DNA of 64,000 nt from NCBI GenBank assembly GCA_022410635.1, contig JAJVDF010000417.1:1081926-1145925 (forward strand). The letters run 5' to 3'. Below, piece by piece: positions 58,301 to 64,000 of the stretch. The first letter of the stretch is position 1. Each line of letters opens with the position of its first letter. Origin of the DNA: Tretioscincus oriximinensis (taxonomy: Eukaryota > Chordata > Lepidosauria > Squamata > Gymnophthalmidae). The notes under the pieces were generated by a model. That model was not told the DNA's origin. It worked only from the letters and a program-made list of their open reading frames with translations, and searched no databases. Made by a program: the position numbers and the translations under genes.

Positions 58301-59240
58301 TAGGTTTTCTGTGCTCTGTGGGAAGGAAACTGTGAAGAGTCCTTGCTGGTCCGTAAATGTTCTTAGTAAAGTACTGCATATCTGGGGAAACTGCTGGCAT
58401 GCAGATACTATGCCCTTCAGACCTTCTGTTGTTTGTACAGAAATAGCCACAGTCAATATAATTTCTCTTTAAGAGGAGGAGAAAAATACTTTTAATGTCT
58501 TTTTTAAAAAGATTGTAATTGGTATTAGTTTGAAGTCTTTTTGTTCTATTTGTGAACTTTGTGTTTTTTTAAAAAAGTTTTGGAGTACCCTTCATGTTAT
58601 TGTATTGACAAGAGCTAATAGCATCAAGAATAGCTTTCTCTGCACACTATAATTGCCTCAGCAGGAGAAAGAGTATCAGTACAATCTTCATCCCACTTTT
58701 CCTTTGATTTTACTAAACTTGTCATGAAAACAGCTGTGATGTTCTGCATATAGAATTAATGGGGAAGCTAATTCAGGGAAGGTAACCAAAATAAGTCCTC
58801 TAAAAAAGATATTATTATAGTTTTTAATGAAGGACCATCCATGTGTCTTTTCAAATAAAATGCAGAAACTGTTTGTAATTTTCAACTTTCCAGGGTGATA
58901 GAGATGGAATTGTAGATTCATGCTGATCACCAACACAATTGTTTTTCAAGATAAAACTACACTCAATGCCACAGTAGGACTCNAAATTCTTTGAATGTTA
59001 ATGCTCATGTAAGACAACAAGGCTAAGATGGATAGAGACATATAAGTCCATTCCCAATGTGAGCCAATACTGAAAATTGCACAAAATGAAGAGGCAATGT
59101 ATGTGTGGGGTGCTGTCGCTGGATGAAAATCAAAGCAACACAGACATGTACAGTATATATAAAAGGAAAGCAAAGAAAAATGAAAAATGAACATTACCTT
59201 TGTGTTGTTTTGATTTTTATTACAGACACACACATACATA
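58301..59240. other. no recognised gene
   Basis: AT-rich; nothing recognised. Confidence 0.45.
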
Positions 59241-59244
59241 TATA

Positions 59245-59319
59245 CACACTATTGCCAAAAGTATTAACTCGTATTTGCACTCATTGGTGGGTGAGCGAAA
59301 ACGTTTGGCAATATAGTAT
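59245..59319. mobile_element. internally deleted Tc1-like transposon relic
   Basis: The left end CACTATTGCCAAAAGTATTA and the right end CGTTTGGCAATATAGT are complementary over the TATTGCCAAA core, about 40 bp apart, with TA next to each end. The ATATTGCCAAAAGTATT terminus is one I recall from Tc1-like elements of fish and amphibians. All coding DNA is deleted. Confidence 0.6.
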
Positions 59320-60003
59320 ATAATGTCTAAACCTATTCAGTTTTAAGAGCATAAGAATAACCCTGTTGGATGGGTTATAAAATTCACAGTTCTCCTTGTT
59401 TTTCCTAGAAAGTCATAATAGGAAGGCCACTCTTCCAGTTTCTCAAGCCACTGAAATGGCAGTGCATCTATCAACATAGATTTGTGCTTATCACATGTAT
59501 TTCTGTGTTATGAAAGATCACAGGTCTCCAAGCTTTTGAATAATATGACACTGTTTTGAATGTACACAATTCTCTTTGCTAGATGTTACTATCCTTGTAG
59601 CTTACTTACACCCCCACCTCATCTCCAGACTCAATACAGCTTGCAAAACAATCAGGCTGAAATGTTCAAGAAAGAATTAACCAAAACATGGTAAATTAAA
59701 AAATTCGCCAGCCCTTTATAAACTTCAAAGTTTTTTGACTAAGGCAATTTCTGCACTTGCCTAGGAGACGAGAGCAGGCAGATCACATAAATATAACACC
59801 CCTTTCACAATCTGCTTCTATCACCGACAATCTGTCTCTATAACAGAATGGCTAAGTACAGATTTGCATTATTTTTTCCTACAATCATGCAAAGGTAAAC
59901 AAAACTAACAAATATTTTGGATGATGAATTGTTGCTGTTAAAAACCTGTAGTCCCATTCCATGAATATTTCCAAAGGTGGGAACTAGTAGCAGGATATTA
60001 CCT

Positions 60004-60300
60004 ACAATGAAGTGAACATAAGAACATAAGAGGAGCTGTGCTGAAACAGGCCACAGCCCATCTAGTGCAGCATTTTGTCTCACACAGAGGCCCACCAATT
60101 GCACCTGGGCAGTCTGGAACACAAGAAGGCAAAATCTTCAACTGTCCTCGATGCCCTGCAAATGGCATTTCAGGAATACTGCCTTTTGCTCCTCTTGGAG
60201 GCAGCAGCAAGACATCCATCTTAGAAGCTGCTTATACCCTCGACTTCCAAGAACTTGTCTAATCCTGGCTTAAAGTTATCCAGGCACAGAACCACTTTCC
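60004..60300 (-). mobile_element. CR1-clade LINE 3' end
   Basis: Antisense of the CR1 3' UTR. On the plus strand it begins GAACATAAGAACATAAGAGG, then GCCCATCTAGTGCAGCATTT, and runs to CTTGTCTAATCCTGGCTTAA. Homologous to 2890-3112 and 22182-22440. Confidence 0.75.
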
Positions 60301-62165
60301 ACCACCTTTGTCAGGCATGCAGGTAGGCAGGCTGAGCACTGCAAAATGGTGCCACACATGCTACCTGCTGTACGGAACTTTGGTTCCAGGCATCTGGAAG
60401 CATGGCTGCTAGTGCACATTAGTTGCATATTCCTCCATCACTATCTCTCCATTGGAGGGAGGCAAAAATGCAGCAGCTTATGAAGTACTGGTGCTACCAC
60501 TCGCCTTAGCTCCAGTCCCCCATCTGGGCGATTGAGTGGCAGGGGCAGCATCGTGAGGCAGACACTCCCTCTCTGTCTCACTCCCGGAGGCCAAGCCAGC
60601 AACAGCAGCTCAGGTGGCTTCTTTGCAGCAGCTGAAAGCAATCCATGGGGTTGGATTTCCATTTTAGTGACAGAAATACATTTACTTATGACAATTTATT
60701 GTATCCTAAAATAATTAGGATAGTGTTATCAACTGGAATGTGTTGAATGTTGAAATGGGTAACATTTTTCTACAGTACATTGCCCCCAATAAGCCTTTCC
60801 CACAATATAATTGAAATGATATATCAGAGCAAATTGCTGAATGGCCAAGACAGTGGAGACCACAGGGCTAGAAGACATTATTCATTGAAATCTTAGCGCA
60901 GGAAAGTAGGATTTACAGTGTTTAATTACCCACCTTCACAGTGTCATGTCCAGCAACTTAAGTTACAATTAGTTTTAAATAGAAAGAACTATTCAAAAAT
61001 TTATTATAACTCAAATATATTAGTGCCANATCTAGACCGTAGGTTCTGTTCTGTACCCCANCTGGATCTACATTTGGGTGCTATTTCCTTGATGAGGACA
61101 GAAGGTGAAACTCTTGCAAACAAAGTTCAGATAAAAAAAGGTTTATTTTAAAATGCAAAATAAAAAATGAGACTAATACTTGCTTTTGTTCTTGTAGTCT
61201 CTTTCTTTTAGTTCTTGATCCTCTTTGCTTGTTTGTTGTAACCCCTTTGCCTTGCTTTGAATTGACCTTTTTTGACTTGCTTTGAGTTAACCTCTTTTAT
61301 GTTTGAAGCATGCCATCTCCAAGTTCTGCAACACCCAAAATTGAAACCAACTAGGAAGGGGAGCAAATATAACTAAAGCCGTAAGACCTACCACCAGATT
61401 TCTTAAAGAGACAGGTCTAAATAAAGTTCTCTCCCAAAATAACTATAGAAAGGAACTAAGCCCCACATTAAACTATGGGTGTAACTAAATAGAATAGAAT
61501 AAAATAATAGAAATCTCCNGGAACCATGACAGGCACATATTATCTGCACTTCATCCTAGAATACAATCATTTAGAAGAGTTTCTCAGGCCAGGCAAATAA
61601 GAATCTTGCATGTCTAATGCATATTTCCCTGTTCTGTGATCATCATCAACAACAATAATAAATTTCAGTTTAGTCAAGGGATTTTTATGGGTAGCAGTTA
61701 AGGTTTTGACTACTGAACCCCATTGAAGGAGAATTAAAAATGATCCTCTTTTATGTGGCTGCAGTTCTGAGATGCACATCCTGAGAAGCTGATTCACTAG
61801 CAGGATGAAGATAAGGATCACCAGCTGTGCTATAACAAAAATCCTATGCTTATGGCATTCTTAAATTTGTGGCACACTATTAGCATGCCTGGCAATGCTC
61901 TGACTGCAGAAACCTTGTACCTGAGGATCCACATTTTTCTAGCTGGAAGATTTCTCATAAAGATAGTTTAAATCAAACATGTGGAAAAAGTCTGCATTAC
62001 AGAACACAATTTATATAAGATGCACTCCCTTTATAGTGCTCTAGTGAGCATGGTCATGATTATAGGCAATTAAGAGATTATGTGGAACGCATANACACAT
62101 ACATACAGAGAGGTATGGTTTTGTGCTGGATTTTTATAAAGACCTGATCAGGGCGTACTGCAGTT
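60301..62165. other. no recognised gene
   Basis: 60300-60660 is somewhat GC-rich. 61080-61300 contains an A-run and a long T/C-rich stretch, possibly a retroelement end. Nothing certain. Confidence 0.35.
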
Positions 62166-62169
62166 TCAA

Positions 62170-62327
62170 TGCACTTTCAAAATGGAACACACACATACCA
62201 GCAAAAGAAGGAGATGGTTGGAGTTTCATTCTTTCTGGAGTAATCAAATAAAGATTTTTTTTTAAAGCAGTGTAAGATAAGCATCTTTATACAGATCCTA
62301 TTTGTTTTACCATTTTGAAAGTGCACT
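62170..62327. repeat. 158-bp interval bounded by a perfect 16-bp inverted repeat
   Basis: TGCACTTTCAAAATGG (62170-62185) and CCATTTTGAAAGTGCA (62312-62327) are exact complements. The interior is AT-rich without ORF. Possibly a small DNA element. Confidence 0.55.
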
Positions 62328-63384
62328 GAAGATGGATTTAAATTTAAACTAATTTAAAAGCATTTTTTGGAGGAAGGAGTGGATCCACTTTCAGGTTAGA
62401 GAACATAGGAAGAAAACTACTGCAGAGTCTTCTGATGTGGTCTTCCATTCAGAAAATGGATTGAAAGTAACTTTAAATGTAGGTTTGGCTGGTTGCTTTA
62501 TCTATCTTTCTCTCTGCCTCCTACTCTTCTTTATTTCATGAAGGATCTTACAAATACACTTATCTGGAGAAATACATGCAATGCTATGAAAAGCTTGGAA
62601 CCATTTTTATTTTGATATGGCAAGTGTTTTAATAAGCCTAATTTGAAAATCTGTATTTGTTGTTATTTTTAACCTTACTCCAGATCAGTGTCTTAATAGC
62701 AAGGCACTGCATCTGAATTTAATTAACCCAGCCTCATCTATAACCTTCATTAAGGATCATTAAGGTTAAGGATCAAAATTTAGTTTGAGGAAGGTTTACC
62801 TTTATTTTTGTTCTTTCTTTATTTTCTTTTAGGTATGGAAGGAATAGCTGCCAATTGCCTTTCAGCTCCATGTCACCGCTGAACTGGATGACATTTATTG
62901 GTCTCAATTCAGGGTTCATCTGCTTTCTGGATAGTCCCAATTGATTTCTGGATAGAAAGATCAGAAGCCCACTTTGACTTCTCATTACTTAGACTGAATT
63001 TTGTCTCCATACTTTTTAAGTATAGTTATCATGCTCTTGATGTCTCACTTATTTTTTTNNAAAAAATCTATAGATGTTTCCACCATGAGAACTTTTAGAA
63101 CATTACCACACCATTTATTCATTCTGCTGCACTTGCAGAAATTTAGATATACGCAAATCACAAATAAGTTGGATATCACAAAAAACTAGCGATTTTGTGT
63201 GTTTATGGGTCCCTGAAGAAACCAATGTGTGTTGACATATTATATGTCCTATGGTAGCTATCAGCCNCATAAATCTTTGATGTTGCAGAGATCCTCTCTT
63301 TCAGGAATATGGTTCCTACACCAAAAGTCAGCCATTTGTGATTCAACAGAAACATTTCTCAACATCCTTCCCCTGCTCTACCGT
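62328..63384. other. no recognised gene
   Basis: AT-rich; nothing recognised. Confidence 0.45.
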
Positions 63385-63470
63385 GGGAACAAAGGTCTCA
63401 GGGCGGCAACAAAACAACAAAAAAGTACAAAATTTACATTTTAAAACAGTACAATCAATATCTGAAGGTG
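63385..63470 (-). mobile_element. L2 3' end fragment
   Basis: The complement reads TTGCCGCCCTGAGACCTTTG, the L2 terminal stem-loop; upstream are remnants of the 3' UTR. No simple tail. Confidence 0.5.
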
Positions 63471-63530
63471 GAAGGAAAAACAAAACAAACCCCCCCCCAA
63501 AAAAAAACCCCAGTATGTTAATTAGCAGTA

Positions 63531-63608
63531 GGCTGGCCAGATGACCAGAAAACCCAAAACCGTGTTTTAAACCCCCACCCCCCCAAAAGGGGGGTCATCT
63601 GGTCAGCC
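63531..63608. mobile_element. hairpin MITE, 'GACCAGATGACC' family, short copy 3
   Basis: GGCTGGCCAGATGACC ... GGGGTCATCTGGTCAGCC over 78 bp, flanked by TA on both sides. Central part AACCCAAAACCGTGTTTTAA. An internally deleted member of the family at 17670 and 56649. Confidence 0.75.
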
Positions 63609-64000
63609 TATTAGCATACATGTGCCACAACAATGGTGGTTCAGCCTGCATTGAAAGTTGATACCTGGGATGATGAAAGCAAACAGTTTTGTGCAATTTC
63701 CATGAAAACTTCCTTTTTTACATTAGTAGTTGATAAGCCATTAATTAACTTGCCATTCTTCATGCTTATACCAATATTCAACAGAGCCATAGCAGATGGA
63801 CTGAAGACTAATGCCTGGGAAAGGTAGTGTTGGGAGAGAAAAGAAATATAGGTGATGACTAATGAAATGAATAAAGAGCACTGAAACCAATAGACCTATT
63901 AAATTTTAGTACCTTGTGTATCCCAAAGCACTATTTAATGGTTTTAAGATTTGCTGCTGCTACTTTTCCTCTTTTCCCCTTCTTTTTGCCTCAATAAACT

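Noticed and set aside
58071..58472. ORFs with poly-Ser and poly-Glu stretches
   Set aside because: They are translations of the polypyrimidine tract, with no domain and no context.
1..64000. CRISPR arrays, bacterial operons, tRNA or rRNA genes
   Set aside because: No regularly spaced repeats with unique spacers, no ribosome-binding-site-led ORFs, and no intact tRNA cloverleaf; the sequence is vertebrate-like.

Overview
The window looks like intergenic or intronic DNA from a squamate reptile (lizard or snake). The evidence is a Sauria-type SINE (4257-4476), a BovB/RTE remnant (21962-22172), many L2 and CR1 LINE copies, a Penelope-like element (PLE), and several small DNA-transposon families together. 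I found no convincing host exon, tRNA, rRNA, CRISPR array or bacterial-type gene. Nearly all open frames are either retrotransposon pieces or chance ORFs in AT-rich DNA. More than a hundred isolated single 'n' bases are scattered through the window and interrupt several transposon reading frames.

Layout: 0.1-4.8 kb holds a half foldback element, a mariner-type MITE, a possible LTR-like promoter block, a CR1 3' end, the Sauria SINE and an L2 tail. 5.2-6.9 kb holds two GC-richer dispersed repeats, one with four copies of a TGA(C/T)(A/G)TCACTTC-type motif. 9.9-14.1 kb is a nearly full-span but frame-broken PLE on the minus strand, with RT, GIY-YIG endonuclease, 164-bp inverted arms and a hammerhead-ribozyme-like motif. 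A second PLE tail lies just beyond it. 17.7-20.3 kb holds hairpin and foldback DNA elements. 21.4-27.0 kb is a mosaic of L2, BovB and CR1 fragments, followed by a 3' L1 insertion with a 16-bp target-site duplication. 27.8-32.9 kb is mostly unrecognised AT-rich sequence. 32.9-33.6 kb is a nested palindromic element. 34.6 kb carries another PLE C-terminus. 39.8-45.6 kb holds CR1, a tRNA-headed SINE, the best-preserved LINE of the window (L2, EN plus RT, minus, 42197-45085) and an opposing L2 fragment. 46.5-48 kb holds small palindromic DNA elements and a 105-bp tandem duplication. 50.4-52.4 kb is a CR1 copy carrying a nested L2 tail. 54-64 kb holds more MITEs, a second mariner MITE, a long polypyrimidine tract, a Tc1-like remnant and LINE ends.

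No set of genes works together here. The functional logic is that of transposable elements: autonomous LINEs and a PLE, now broken, and short non-autonomous elements that depended on transposases or LINE RTs encoded elsewhere. The most interesting signals are the PLE termini with hammerhead-like RNA motifs, two closely similar mariner MITEs 56 kb apart, an 800-bp foldback with 151-bp arms, and several small palindromic families. All family names come from pattern recognition without database search.
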